Part shown: positions 35,921 through 49,774 of the stretch, piece by piece | Position numbering within the stretch: the first letter of the stretch is position 1 | How the letters are laid out: the number at the start of each line of letters is the position of its first letter | NCBI GenBank assembly: GCA_028023455.1 | Contig: JAQFVV010000032.1 | Location: 5,306,392-5,370,391 of the forward strand | Direction: 5' to 3' | Origin: Epiperipatus broadwayi | Lineage: Eukaryota; Onychophora; Udeonychophora; Euonychophora; Peripatidae | DNA: 64,000 nt | Made by a program: the position numbers and the translations under genes | The notes under the pieces: model-generated | Told to the model about the DNA's origin: nothing | Database searches by the model: none | What the model saw: only the letters and a program-made list of their open reading frames with translations

Positions 35921-38199
35921 TTATATATATATATTAAAAAATTCCATGAAGAAAATTACTTCCTGTTTAATTGGAGATCTGCCCCATAGGCCTTACATGT
36001 ATAAGAAATTATTGATACAATGGCCTACAATGATCACATATTAACTGTTTTATATAATTAAACTATTGTACTACAGTTTGTCAAAAAAAATAGAAACAAA
36101 GTTTTTAACTTTTAACTTAGAACATTAAATTTTATTTTAAAACTGAAAGTTATTTATAAAACACATATACGCAGTATACATATATACTTATCCCTTCTAA
36201 AAGAAAATAAAGTTTTAATTTTTATTTGTTAAAATCAATTTATTTTTTTAAAAATAATTGTTTATGAACTATTTGAAATTGCATTAATGGCCCAGATTAA
36301 GTATTTGAAATAATAAATTCTGAATAGATAATAAGCTTAACTAGCAAATAAAAAAAAATTAGAATCAATGAGAGGAGGGGATTTAAATATCTTACTTTTA
36401 TTTGATTACTGAACTTTTCTATAAATAATGTCAAATATTTTAATCATTAAAATATATGTACTAAAATTTTCTTCTTCATCTGATTCTTAACTAATAAGTC
36501 TAGCAAATTTAAGAAAGATTGAGTATTATAAAAGTTATCAAAATATTTTAAATAATGCAATAAAATATCTAAATAATATAGTAGGAAATATTTTACAGAA
36601 TTATTATATAATTATTTAAGCAAGGAAAGAGAATATTAAAAAGGCTTTAATTGTTTACTGGTAAATTTAAATTTATAAAGTTAAAATGACCACTATTTTA
36701 CCAGACCTTCAGAGGATTTTGATAGATAGTCAAACACTATGCTGATCTTCCTGGTATAGTTCATTAGATTTTGTAGTGTTCTTGGCTATTGGCTGCCTGG
36801 TCATTCAGTGAAATTATATACTGGGGAGCTTCCTTTTGATGTTGACTCATAGCAGGTCAGCAACTTGGATCAATTGAGGCAGGGATTTTAGTGGCATCAC
36901 ATTTTATTGTGTACCTTGTGTACCAGGACACTCCATACTCAGTTCCTTGAAGATGGTTAGAGAAATTGCAGCAATATACTCACTGATCATATTGTGACAT
37001 TATTTAACAGCTTAAAAATAACTTTACAAGTAACAAGCTCTACAAGAAGTAACACTTTCTTTTCTGCCTCTATTTATATCCCTCCAAACAAAGGCATCTG
37101 GATCTTTCAAATTGATTAATTAATTTTAAGAGAAAATTATTTTCTTCCATACTTTAAAAAAAATTTTGCTGATCACAATCTTGATCTAATTTGATTTTAA
37201 AATTTTACTAATTGTATTTTTTTTACTTAAATTCTGAATGTCTTTGATTGTTATCAAATCCCTGCAGTAATTGTGTTTTGTCACCTTTTCTATAAAATAA
37301 TTTTAAAATTAAAATTTAATTTATACATTCTTTTATTGTCAATTGATTTTAATTATTTATTTTTTCTTTGTTGACTTGAACCCCCCCCCCTTACTTTCAC
37401 ATGATATTAAATTGTATAATATAAAATTTCTTTTACATTATTTTTTTAAATGCCTTAGAATTATAACTTTATGGCAACAATATATGTACATAAACCACAT
37501 ATATATATATGCGTGTGTGTATATATATATGCCTGCTTCAATATAATCTATGCAAGAGTTTTAGGTTGATACTATTTAACCTTACAGCTTATATTTTAAG
37601 CCTGATGAGATATTTATGAAATAAATATCTTATTAAATCAAAGTGAATGCATTTCAAAATGGTATCTTTATACCGGATAAAATAATTTTCTTCTTCACTA
37701 ATCCCACTGTTCTATAATAAGGCCTGCTTCTCCTAGCCCTATCATACTATTAACACAAAATAATGAACTATACCTTTTTACTTTATTTACTTTAATTTTA
37801 AGCATCGTCCATTAACTGAGCTTTTTATCCTGGTAATCTCTCATTATAGAGACCTTTGGAATATCTTAAATTAGATTTAAGACAATTGGACATGGTCACA
37901 TCACTTAAAATTTCTCATGTTATTGTGGCTATACTTTTCTTCCATAAAATTAGCATGACATGGAAACATTCCATTCTGATAGCTATCAAGAAGTTGGGGG
38001 AAGCATTCTTAAGAACCATTTCATATTTACTCTTAATATAGATGTCACCACAATTATATGATTCCAGATATTCATCAATTTTAATTGTTATTGGTTCTTT
38101 TACCTTAAGATCTTTCATAAGACTTTTAATATTTAACTTTTAGTTTTTATGGACTCAATCTTTTATACTATGATTATATTTAAATTTTTTTGAACTTAT
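35921..38199. other. AT-rich stretch, no supported gene
   Basis: Mostly plain AT-rich sequence. A GC-richer patch at 36700-37080 is probably an old repeat without recognisable ends. The minus strand at 37915-38118 has a 67-codon frame opening KDLKVKEPITIKIDEYLES, which may belong with the coiled-coil-like remnant just upstream of it on that strand. Confidence 0.35.
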
Positions 38200-38840
38200 T
38201 TTCAATGTGAGTTTGAAGTTTTCATTCTTGTTTCATTTTGATGGCCTTGGTATCTATTCTGCATTTGATTTTCAAATTATCAATGCTGTTTTCAATATAT
38301 TTTCCAAGTTCAACAAATCTTGTTTGCCATTTACAATCTCTTTCATCATTATCTTTTTCATTTCTATTTTAAAATCATTTAGTTTTTTTCATATCTTCTT
38401 TAGTAACTATATCTGGTGATAGTTTCATCATCTCATTTTTCATTCCTATTTTAAAATCATCATTTAGTTTTTTCATATCTTCTTTAGTGACTATATCTGA
38501 TGACAGTTTCATCATCTCATGTTTCATTTCAATCATCATTTTGTTTTTCTATTTCTTGTATCATATCTAATGATTGTTTCATCATTAACATCAACTAATT
38601 GAGAATGGGATCAATTGAATCTGTTCTTTCCATCCTTTATGTTTCTACAATCATTGGTGTTTCTTGAGGATGGATTATTTTTAAGACAGTCCACCCCCCC
38701 ACCCCCAGAAATTTCAACACTGTTCTACTATATTTTCAAAAGTAGAAGTTTCTAACCTATTCTTAATGAGGTTGTTGTATCTGTTCAACCTGGGTTTCTT
38801 CCTTTTCAATTTTTTTTTCTAACCTCTTTGTTTCTAATTC
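38200..38840 (-). pseudogene. Possible remnant of a coiled-coil protein with a duplicated segment
   Basis: On the minus strand this stretch is rich in Lys, Asp, Met and Ile codons. It contains two copies of a segment reading about MMKLSxDIVTKEDMKKLND, encoded by the near-duplicate DNA at about 38396-38465 and 38466-38530. Such charged repeats look like coiled coils, as in the first open frame of some non-LTR elements, but stops and frame changes break it. I see no RNA-binding or zinc motif. Treat this as a weak call; simple AT-rich repeat expansion could produce the same look. Confidence 0.25.
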
Positions 38841-38863
38841 CATTGTTTTGATTTTATTTATTA

Positions 38864-38866
<3 letters not shown>

Positions 38867-38943
<77 letters not shown>
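38867..38943. repeat. (TA)n microsatellite
   Basis: About 75 bp of almost pure TA with two aaata interruptions. Confidence 0.95.
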
Positions 38944-38946
<3 letters not shown>

Positions 38947-41900
38947 TCATAAAATAATTTTATATAATTTTATTTCAAACTAATTGTTTTCTATAAGTGT
39001 CAAGTAATTTGATAGACATTGTAGAAACTTTCCTGCTGTCAGACATTTAACACAAATTACAATTTAATTTTTATTTGATTATCATTTCATTTATTTATTT
39101 ATTTATTTATTTTTAACATGCTATTTTATATCTCATTTTATGTTGTGTTTATTTGGCTGACTGCATGACTATTTTATTGATATCAATTTATTGCTGAGTG
39201 TCATTTATCTAGTTTCCATTCATCACATATTAAAATTATAGCATATCACAAAATAATCATATGATTTTAAGCCCCTAAAGTTTGGCACCATATGTAATGG
39301 GATGCACTAAAACTTGTAATCTTAATATGATTTGATTCATGACCAACTTTTGGATGCACCATATATAACAGAACAGTCATATGTATTAGGTTGGAAATGT
39401 GCAATAAGAAAACTAAATAGCCCAATTGTTGGATGCCATATGTAACAGGATGGTCATAGGTATTAGATTGAGAGGTGATTTAATTATTGTCACCTACTTC
39501 CAAGAAAGGCATTACACATGATAAGGCAAGTCAGTTATTGGATGATTTATCTAAGTTTTAGAAAGTGGTCTCATGATGATTAATGATTGAGTTGGATGGA
39601 ATTCATACTTGCATAACTTCACTTACTTCGTGTCTTCTTGGTCCTTATTTGCCACAAAATTTAAAATCAGGGAGAATGTACATGTAATCTATTTTAAGGT
39701 ATAATTATTTCATATCTGATGTATGAATTGGATATGTCTATAGTGTGATGAATTGAAAAATCAAATGACAACTAATTTGATTTAATATTTAACAAATTAA
39801 TTTTGATGATGATTTCTTTTCATAATTTTTTATAACAAAGTGGTATATGTATTTAACATTTAATGATTGTATAGGCATGATCATCCTTCATTTGTGTTCA
39901 TTAACTATTTAATAACCCATGCCTTTGATCCCTATGAAAGCTGGTCATTCCCCATTTCAATTTAACAAATTCAAACTTATATCGAAGACAATTTTAGAAT
40001 TATATTTTAACAATTAACTCTTTGCTGACTAAAATTTCATGAAAATCATTTGGTCATTAATTTTTACTCTGACTGTCTATATTTTGTGATCTGTTGAGAG
40101 TTTCTTATACATTCTGAAACCCCTCCTATTCTGGTATAATATAAATCTATGATAGAACAGACCAATCATTCATGGGTTTAGTTATACTTTCTGAATAACA
40201 AATAATTAATAATTAATTGAACACAAACATTGAACATAAAAAATATTGTAACAGTCAAAGTGTCAGTGATTAATAGTGAATAAGGATAAAGTCTGACCTT
40301 TCAAGTCAGTAGACTATTGTATCAATTGGCAAGCAATTTCAGGAGTCTGCATCTAAATTTTATTATTAAATGAAAAATAAAAAAATAGAATTGGTGGTTC
40401 CTCTCTCTCTAGATTAAGTGATGGTTGGATGGATTGACTCTCTGTTTCAAAAGAAAGAAACCAATTTAACAAATGAAATAATAAAAAAAGATATAAAATT
40501 ATAATTTGGGATGTTAATCCAGTGTAGTCTAGCCATAGTTCAAAATCTTGTAGTTCACACTGTGAAATATCTGAGTATCTTTTAGGAAAGTTCATTTGAA
40601 TGAATTGGATGGTAGTCCATCAAATAATTTTTGGTCACCATCTGGATCTTCATGTTGGTGACTCAAACTCTTTTATAAACTATCTTTCCTATGCTGAGAT
40701 AATTTCCTTACTTGACTGTAGTGCATTATAGATCTTTTGTTAGCATATTCATCATGGATGTTAATTTAAAATGATAATCATATCAGAAAATTTTAGTTGT
40801 AGGATGAACAGCTTTATTCCTACAATGTTTTATCACTTCATAGCCATGCATGATTTGGTTTTTTTCTAGCTTATAACTTGGATTTAAAATATATGCTTTA
40901 TAAAATTAAGGTGAGTTCTTTAATCAATTTCCTCAAACTGCAGTTGTAGTGGCTTATGAACAATATTGAGGATAGTTAATATGACAAATAAATTGACTTT
41001 AAGAATTTATCAAAGTAACTTTTCTTGATGATGTAATTTATTTGCCTTTCTTTTTTCTTAAAAAAAACTAAATTGTTCTATCTCATCTTATGTTTGATTT
41101 ATTGATGCTTGAGTTTCAAGTTTGCACTTTGCTTTCATTGTTGATGTCATTTTGATCTTTACAGAATTTTATGCTGGATTAATAAACATAAAATAAAAAA
41201 TTTAACATTAATAATTCTTTTTTTAGTTTTTCAAGATTTTTACTTGTTTGCATTAAGGGTTTGGTATACATATAAATCAGTATTGTCAATAATATAATTT
41301 TAATTGACAATTTTACACAAAGTTATTAACTTATAATTAATAATATGCTTTTGACAGTTGTTGGTGGTAATGGTTATGTGGTCAGTTTAAATGTGCTCTT
41401 ACAATATATATATGTATATATAAGATATTCTAGCCATATGTTGACTGTGTAATTATAACAGTATGTGGTGTGTGTGTGTGTGTGTTGTATTTAAACAAAA
41501 AAATAATAATATATTGCCGAAGTTCAATTTTTAACTGAAATGAAAGAATTTACAGACTAACAGACACTGATAAACCATTAGAGGAATGAGTATAATATGA
41601 TTTGAATTATATTGTAATCTTCAGCTATAGCTTTAAAAGTATAGTACCAATCATCATCACCCATCAACCAATCTACCCCTCTATGCATTTGTTATTTCCC
41701 ATCATAGTAAATATTTCTCACATGATAATTAGCCAAAACACATGTACCTAATAAATATCAATATATTATATGCATCAAATAGTCAAGTTTAACATGATAT
41801 ACTAATATTAATGATGCATAGAAAAAAAAAATCAAAGATTAAATTTTAACAAAATAAAATTATTTTAATAAAACATATATCATAACAGTGAATTCCAATG

Positions 41901-43376
41901 GGTTTAAATATAGCATACTACATATAAAAAACGTATACAAATGTTAATTATTTAATAAGAAAATAATACACTAATTTTTTTAAAAAATATTTCCTATACA
42001 ATTTTTAATTTAAAATTATTATTAAAACTAAGTAATAATAATCAAATGCTTTTTAATCTAATATTATTTTTAAAAACTGTTTAATGAATTTGTCAAAAAT
42101 AAAATCTTCACCCAGTAACTTTGGTTTTCATTTTTTCTGAGAGCTCATAAAACAAAAATGTTTGTACTATTTTACTACATTCTCTTGATGGATTAAGTGA
42201 AAAAGAAATTATTTTTTTCTCTGTGCATACACAAGTGATTGTTTCTGGATTACTTCAAAAAATTCTATTAGATGTTACTACAAATGAGTTGGTTTTCTTT
42301 CCTTCCTTGAACAGTGTTTTTATTCTTTTTATAGTATTTTTCTTTTGAAATGTAAAACTAATTGTAACTTTATTAGTAATTTAAATTATTATTACTCAGT
42401 ATAAAAGTTCCATTCTTATTTTTCTTCTGTTCTCTTTGATTTTGTTTTGACTTTTTCTTCTTATTTTTATATAATTTCCAATTTTATACATAATATTAAA
42501 AAAATCAATCATTGATCATTTATGTCCACAAGTCAAAAAAGATATTTAAAATATACCCTGATCTTCTAGAAAACTCAAAATAAGCTTTCATTAGGCCAGC
42601 TCCATAAAGGGTTTTATCTAGGCAAATTTACATTCTGGCAGATTGTCTCAACTGTTAAACTGGTTTAAGTCTAGTGTTCCATTTTTAAATTCCCAATAAC
42701 ACTAATTTTTTCCCTTTGCTAAGATTTTATAATCAATAACTGTTCTGTATAGTGATATTGCTTATTTTTCTCTTTACATCTCCTTGTTTTGCTAGCTATT
42801 GTCATAGTTTTCACTGGTGTCAGTTTAATTGACACCTTTTTTTTTTTCAAAACTTGGTCTAATCTGTTTTTTTTTTTAAAAAAAAATTACTTATATAACA
42901 ACTTATGACAGAATAAAAGCAAATAAATACTTATTTTTAAAAAAAAAAACAATTAGTTTTACTGCATCTGGCTGTTCTTCAAAAGTTAATCACATAATTA
43001 TGACCCATTATGTTAATAATTATTCATTAACTTACTAATCTCATAATATAAATTTATAAACAAAATAATCCTATTACAAAGCAAAATATGAGTTTTTTTT
43101 TCTACATATTCATTTATTTTCACTTCTAATTATTACATTATCTGATATTCATTTTGTTTTAATAAAAAAAAATGTTTGTTTATCTTTGACATTTGATTTT
43201 AAATAACTTGCAATATTATAAAAATATGATTAGTAATATTATTTCATCCTTATTTCAAATAATTACTAAATTCATTTTGTCTGTGTTCATTTCTATTTTT
43301 CATTTTTAAGCTTCAAATGTATATGTGAACACGTACTTACTATGTTGTCTGTTTATGAGACCAATCCCATTTTAAT
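38944..43376. other. AT-rich stretch, no gene seen
   Basis: About 4.4 kb. It contains an (ATTT)n run at 39083-39115, the decayed units at 39275-39470 described separately, and a (GT)n run near 41466-41486. The open frames are short and motif-free. Confidence 0.45.
39275..39470. repeat. Three decayed ~80-bp units containing CCATATGTAACAGGATG
   Basis: Similar blocks start at about 39278 (tttggcaccatatgtaatgg), 39348 (ttttggatgcaccatatata) and 39429 (attgttggatgccatatgta). The second and third continue with cagtcatatgtattagg and ggtcataggtattag. They appear to be diverged tandem copies. The style, a TTGG-led repeated core, recalls the leader array at 27212 but the sequence is different. Confidence 0.5.
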
Positions 43377-43380
43377 ATTA

Positions 43381-45414
43381 TATAACGATCCAAAACAATA
43401 GTGGAGATAGCAATCTACATATCTGCAACTACCAGGGCGCCATCTAGGCATTTGAACCTAGAAAAATTTATACAGTAGGCAGATACGCGCTGTTAAGATT
43501 CCACTTCATTTTATATTTTGGTCATTAGCCCATTGTCACTAGCTCAGTGAGTAGCAGAGATAATAAAATATAAATTTTATATCTTAAATATAAAAGAATA
43601 AAAGCCACTGCCAGAAATTAACACATAAAAATATTTATTTACGCACATATAAAATAACATTTAAATTTTGAGAAATAAATTCAACATTTTAGATTTTTCT
43701 ATTAATCTTTAGTTTTACATTTAAGTAAATTACAACCATGAGTTTAATATTTATTTAGTGAGTCGAGTATGAATAGACTACATAGATCTGCATTTGAAAA
43801 GAAAATATTCTTCCCTGATTTAACCTTAGGCAACAAATTTCGCAATCAAACTGGCGCCAATCCATCTGATACATTTATGTATTCAATGTAGCATGAAAAT
43901 ATGACAACACAAAATACTATACTGTCAGGAATGTACATCTGAACAGCAAATAGAATTAGAGAAAAAATTGTCTCTCTACCAACCAGGAATGCTACATCTG
44001 TTGGCGAGTAGAACAATAAACATAAAACTCCATAAGAATGGACTGCGGTCCTTTGCCATCTTACAAACCCATCCATAGGCAAACAGAAGGTGTGTGGCAT
44101 ATATATATAATCCTGCCCATAGTGGATCTCATACTACATCTACAATTACACAAATATATCCAATCCATTGAACCAATTTAACTATGAAATGAATAACCTA
44201 AGATTACCTTCCCTTAATATAACTTTACAAAACTATATAGCCATTCACACCCGACTTAAATTTAACATTTAAATACATTCGCACAGATTATTTTTATATA
44301 ATTTGTTTTATGTCGAGTATAGATTGGCTGCATAGATTCCACAGTCAAAAATATTCCAAATTAAACACAACCGATCAAAATACAAAGTCAATCGATAACG
44401 TCAATTGCTGAGGGAATACAGGAGACCCTTTGGTGTTCATCATAAGACACCGCAGTGACATCATTGACTTATATATTCTAGTCGACTGTGAAAACCACAA
44501 CATAATCAACCGCTAACGAATCTATACAATGTCTATACCCAACTTAAATGTAATGCATTTAATAATTTCTACAATAAATATTACTACAAATAAAAATAAT
44601 AAAATGGAAATGATTTTAGCAAAACTTAACTATATAAATTTAAACAATCAATTATTAATTTGAAAATCAAATAAGAGTTCATTTTAAAATTTAAATTAGC
44701 TGAATCTTTAAAAAAAACAATGATAAAAGTTCTTAATTACTTTTTTTTGTTGTTGTTAATTTGTAAAGTTCATAGCTCATGGTAGAAGAGTCCAGGTTTC
44801 TGCTTTTAATTCCCACGACACCTCCATTGGAAGATAATGTTCTGGAGATGGCAATAGCTGGTTCAAGTTATCACAGTCTTTTCATTTTTTTTTTAAATAG
44901 AGAGTGTGGTATGTGCGTTCTACCACATCTCTCAAACACAAAACGCTGGAACTGTCAGAAAAAACTGTATTTCCCTTTTTATATTATCCACACGGATTCA
45001 ATCAACAAAATGTCACTAATCCATCACTTTCATTAGGGTCTGAGCCAAGGCTTAGTGCTTCCATTGGTCAAGCTAATTTCTCTTTATTTTCTTATCTATC
45101 TTTCATCAGATCATTTTAATTATACAAGAGCCCAAGGGCCAGTTTGGTTTTCGATAATTCATAAACAATCATTTCCATTTACAGATTACATTAATTAATA
45201 CCTGTTTTTATTTTTAAATCTTGTACTTTTTTATAAAAAAGTACGTTCAAATACTTATTTGTTTTTTTTTTAAAAATATTTTTAAAGTTTGGCCTCTGTG
45301 CGAATGTATATACGTTTAACAAACATTTTAATTTTAGCGTTTAGTTTTTTACTTTTGTGAACTTTTAAGTTTTTATTTTAAATTAATGTAATGACATATT
45401 TATATATCGTTACA
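43381..45414 (-). mobile_element. Solo LTR D, family 1 (2034 bp), with 4-bp target duplication
   Basis: In plus-strand coordinates it begins TATAACGATC at 43381 and ends ATCGTTACA at 45414; reversed, this is TGTAACG...CGTTATA. ATTA precedes it (43377-43380) and follows it (45415-45418), a clean 4-bp target duplication. Sequence agrees with LTR A along its length, including the tctaggttcaaatgcctaga / ggcgccctgg block (43430-43460) and the TATA-like ataatataaaaaggg on the minus strand near 44970. No primer-binding site or internal sequence adjoins it, so it is a solo LTR left by recombination between the two LTRs of a full element. It is the best copy for defining the ends of this family. Confidence 0.8.
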
Positions 45415-47732
45415 ATTAATAGTAGTATAATTTTCAAATTTGGATGCATATGGTCATTATTAAATGATTTTCATGCAAACAAATAAATAATGTTTCACTG
45501 CTACACCGACCATCTTTAAGCTGTAGTAATTAGCTATCCATACATGCTTAAACAATGACAAAGATATGTATAAGACATTGTGATCTGGGCCAATTGATGA
45601 GCACTGATTCAGTATGAAATGTACATCTTGGGGATCATATATATTTTTCATATGTCTTTGGTTACATGTTTATGATTAACTCCTTCGCAAACAGTTAAAA
45701 GCAGATAAAAACTAATCACTAACTTGTGTGAAAGTAGTTGTAAAAATTACACTGCAGAAATGTTATTCATTAAGTGGATAATCTCTAGTCTAATGAATGT
45801 CTAATAAAAATTATCATCTTTTTATTTTTTTGGGTAATATTCTATTGATACAAAGACATAATAGAAAAAAAATCATTGCTGTATGATTGAAGATATCAAG
45901 CTTAAACTTCTTCAGATAATCCATGACTTTTATCTTTTGCTGAATAAATTGATTAATTTGATCAGAATATTCACTTATATTTTTATAATTCCTTTTTCTT
46001 TAATATATTAAAACATTTTATATCCCATTTTTATGCTAATTAATTGGTACCACATAATAAAGGTCAATAAATCTTGCTGCCGGTAGAATTATTTATCGTG
46101 GTAGTATGCTTTTTTCTATTTTTTAGTATTTCATTTAATTGTAGAATAAAATAATACATCTTCTTTCTCTGCTGTTGTTTTTTTTTTTTTTTGAATAAGC
46201 TATATTATAATAAATATTACAACAATCATTTCATGTATGCACTTCATACATGCAATTTGTTTATTATTTTCAAAGATAAACTGCAGTTTTGATTGGTCAA
46301 TAATTTTTGAAAGCTGCAAGTATATAAGCATATAAAAATATCACATTTGATTATTATTGTTTTTTTATAAATATAAAATTACAATTTTTAAACATATATC
46401 AATTACACACATTAAATCTTTACAATTACTTCAACTATAATTTTAGACATTTTTATTCTTATTATTTATTTAAATTATGTCTAATTTAATTTTTATTTAT
46501 TTTTAAATTTAACCCGGAGAACATCTTCAAAGTCAACAAAACTTACATTAATTGAAAATGAAGACTTATCAGAAAAATGTAAAGACTTATATATATACAA
46601 AACTTATTTTTTATTATGCTACTCTTACTCATATATAATTTTATTTATATATATTGCATATATTTATTATGTCTTTGGTTTTTAGATACCTAGCATTTAT
46701 CATATAATTTAAAAAGATGTGTAATAATTATTCGTAACATATATATGTATGTAATGAGAGTTTTTAAAAGCTTTAAAATTATTAATAGATTGGGTTTAAA
46801 TATAAATTAATTTTACTTAAAATTTTAAAAATAATATGAGTAAAATGTGTATAAAATTATAGTTGAATTAAATGTCAAAAAAATGAATTTCAGTTTGTTT
46901 CTATAATAAATAATGATAATTTTTTATTCATTTATCTGTTTACAGCTCAGTGAAATATTGTTCTAAAATAATAAACAACTTTCATTTTAAGTGTGCACGA
47001 GAAGCGACTATTGTTGTTATTATTTAATTATAAAATAATCGAAAATAGAACTGATTGTCCTTACACTGGTTAATAAAATTGGTTTGTGTGGTCTTTGAGA
47101 TAATAGCTTCATTATTTTTTAAATAGTTGTCTAGAAATAAATATGTGGGACAAGAAAAAAGATAAGTGTTTATCAGAATTGTAATAATTGTTTTTAAATA
47201 ATGCATATGATCCTCCTGCATGTCAGTGCAGTTTAACATGGTAAATTCAATATTTAAATCAATTCTCCTCAGGTGAATCAAATAAAACAATAATTTAGTA
47301 GGATTATTTGCAACTTGAATGCTCAAACTTTACATGATTTTTCCAAACAATCAACCCTCCCCCTTTTTTTTTATTTTTCTAACTTTCATTTAACATTTAT
47401 ATATATATTGTATGTTGTATTTTACATATCAAAATCTTTATGTAAAACAATATTAATTAATTTTAGTGTTATACTTCTAAAAAAGTTTTTAGCCCTATAA
47501 CATTATCTTTCTTAAACACCGCAGTAGTTCAACATAGGAGTGTAACAGATGTAAATTTCATCTTACCTTATTGCATTTATTTTTTTTATATTTTTTGAAA
47601 ATATTAATTTATAAACATTTATTAATTAGCAGATTATTATTTTTTTATTACAAATTTTTTACAAAGAAAGTTAGTGGGTTAGATATCTTGAATAATTGGA
47701 AATTTAGATAAAATACTAAATGAGTAGTCAAG
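45415..47732. other. AT-rich stretch, no gene seen
   Basis: About 2.3 kb of AT-rich sequence. A 100-codon minus-strand frame at 47024-47326 has no recognisable motif and base composition like its surroundings. Confidence 0.45.
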
Positions 47733-47804
47733 CGTTGGTGGCCTACCTGTTAGCATAGCTGCCTTCCAAGCAGCAGGTCCTGGTTCGCTTCCCGGTCAAC
47801 GCTT
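47733..47804 (+). tRNA. tRNA-Gly(UCC)-like sequence, probably a pseudogene or SINE head
   Basis: Collinear with animal tRNA-Gly(UCC) over 71 nt. The acceptor stem GCGTTGG/TCAACGC pairs with one G-U. The anticodon arm GCTGC-CTTCCAA-GCAGC is perfect and gives anticodon TCC. The T-arm CCTGG/CCCGG has one mismatch, and its loop is TTCGCTT where TTCGATT is expected, losing the near-invariant A58. The D-arm (GCCTACCTGTTAG) lacks the usual GG and pairs poorly. A-rich sequence (aacatataaaaaaaatac) follows within eight bases. These defects favour a tRNA pseudogene or a tRNA-derived SINE over a working gene. Confidence 0.5.
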
Positions 47805-48925
47805 TAACATATAAAAAAAATACTAGCTGAATAAAAGATAATTTTAAAAAATTATGTTTTTTAGCAATGAATAATTATATTTCTTCTACGTGTTAAAAAG
47901 AACGATAATTAAATAAGAAAACCCTCATAACTTTGAAGTAGATTAAAAAATGATAAATGAATACGATGTTTTTGACAATAAGAAATATAATAAAAAGCTA
48001 AGTTTAGATTTAAATACACTAATAAATACATTAAATACTATATACAACTTTTGATCTATAAATAATTGTGCATAAGTAAATTATTTATGTGTGTATGAAT
48101 ATCTTAAAAGATAATTTAAAACATTACATTTCATTATTATTATTTTGTTTTGCTTACAGAAATCTGCATTTGAACTTGATACATGTAGTAGTGATAAAAC
48201 CCAAATCTTATATGAATGTTAAATATCCAAATTAATACCAGATGGCAGTGCATTCATTACTTGCTGATTTCTTTAAGTATACTAGATTAAAATGAATTTG
48301 AATATTTACAATAATTGTTTGGATTGCCATCTGATGGCCACTTACTTTTAATACTATGAATAAAAGTAGTGACTAAGTTAAAAATGAGAATCATGTAATT
48401 TTAAATTTTTTAAAAATTATAGTGTTGTTTTTTGCTTTGTTTTTCTTTTATCTAGAATTTGTGAGTTGTAATTTCCTGCTAAAGATATTTTGCATCATAT
48501 ATAAAATGTTAATGTAACCTTTATAAATTTTTATATTTATTTACTGACTTACATTTGCATAAACATCTTTTTTTTAAAAAACACATTAATTTTGTTTTTT
48601 AAAATATAACATTTTCATTTCAAAGTATTTTTCTTTAACATGTAAAGACATTTTGTCTGTATAGTATTTTGAAATTAGAATCAAGTCATTGAAATAATTT
48701 AGTTAATAATGCAAACACTACCTAAACAAAAAAACACTTGAAAATAAGATACAATGTACCCTATAGAAATTAGTTAAGATGGCTGTTATAATATAGTCAA
48801 AAATGCTGTTAACATTTTAGTGTATATTATCCATAATAATAAAATTTTAAATATAATTTAAACAATTATTAAAACTTTATTAGCTTACTTTTGGCCATAT
48901 TACAGTTGTTATCTTTAGCTTAAAC
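47805..48925. other. AT-rich stretch with a small inverted repeat
   Basis: No gene seen. Around 48236-48345 ccagatggcagtg faces attgccatctgatgg about 100 bp away, a short inverted repeat that could be the ends of a tiny MITE. No target duplication is evident. Confidence 0.35.
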
Positions 48926-49774
48926 CAGGGGTATCCAATGTTTTATAGTCATAATCCACACATTTACAAATACTATAGTAAAATATTCAAGTTTAAATAT
49001 TGCTTACTTTAATGAGACTTCTCAGTCCTTTTGTTTTCACCAGATTTTTTAATGCTTGGAGTTATATAGAACATTTTAAAAATTTGAATCAGTTAGACAT
49101 AACCACATTTTGTTTTTATTAATTTTATTGATGAAACAAATTTTCATAAAAAACAAGACTGCAAGGTTTATAAAGAATGAACTATTATAAAATGTGAGTT
49201 AAAAACAGTTATATATTACACTGGATTAATCATCAAAATTAAGCAAATATGAACGTCTAGAACTTTTTTTTAAATATGAATCATTGAATTTAAATTTCCA
49301 TTAAACTTTCTTTCTGAGTATTAATTTTCACAGATTATAGATATATCATTTATGGTATATTTTTTTAGTTCATCCAATGTATGATTTTATTTTATTTTTA
49401 ATTTAAAACCACATTAATCTAAAGAATTATTGACTTTTATTTTTATTTTACTTTATTTTCAATTTTGTATATCTGTTTTTTCTATTGGTGGAACTTTTAC
49501 ATTGGTTATAAATCAATGTTTATAGCATCTTTACAACTATTTTCCTATTCATCACTCACTTGATGGCTTGTGTAATCGAACTGAAACGTCAATATATTTA
49601 TAATAAAACTCATACCGGATAAGCTCAAAAAAATATATCATATATATCTCGTTTTAACTATAATATTATTTACAAGTTCTAGTTTTTATTTTTTTTAATC
49701 AGAGGTTCAGTGTGCCAAAATGAAATCTACAGTGCACAAAGTTTGGTATATGCACCATAAATTAGCTATCACTA
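48926..49774. mobile_element. Second non-autonomous hAT element (849 bp), decayed
   Basis: It opens CAGGGGTATCCAATG at 48926, a typical hAT start. The far end (agctatcacta, 49764-49774) is a decayed complement, 6 of 11 positions. Flanking 8-mers are gcttaaac (48918-48925) and gcttaaat (49775-49782), seven of eight identical, which supports the boundaries. No open frame. Near 49570 a cttgatggcttgtgtaatcg...ctgaaacg stretch with AATAAAA resembles the 3' tails of Penelope-like elements, so another fragment may be nested here. Confidence 0.6.

Noticed and set aside
37601-37632. CTGATGA...GAAA hammerhead-like motif
   Set aside because: The bases between and after pair with each other (gatattta/taaatatc) around the GAAA, so the ribozyme core cannot form as required.
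47024-47326. 100-codon minus-strand frame
   Set aside because: No motif, composition identical to the surrounding AT-rich DNA, and no splice or promoter context.
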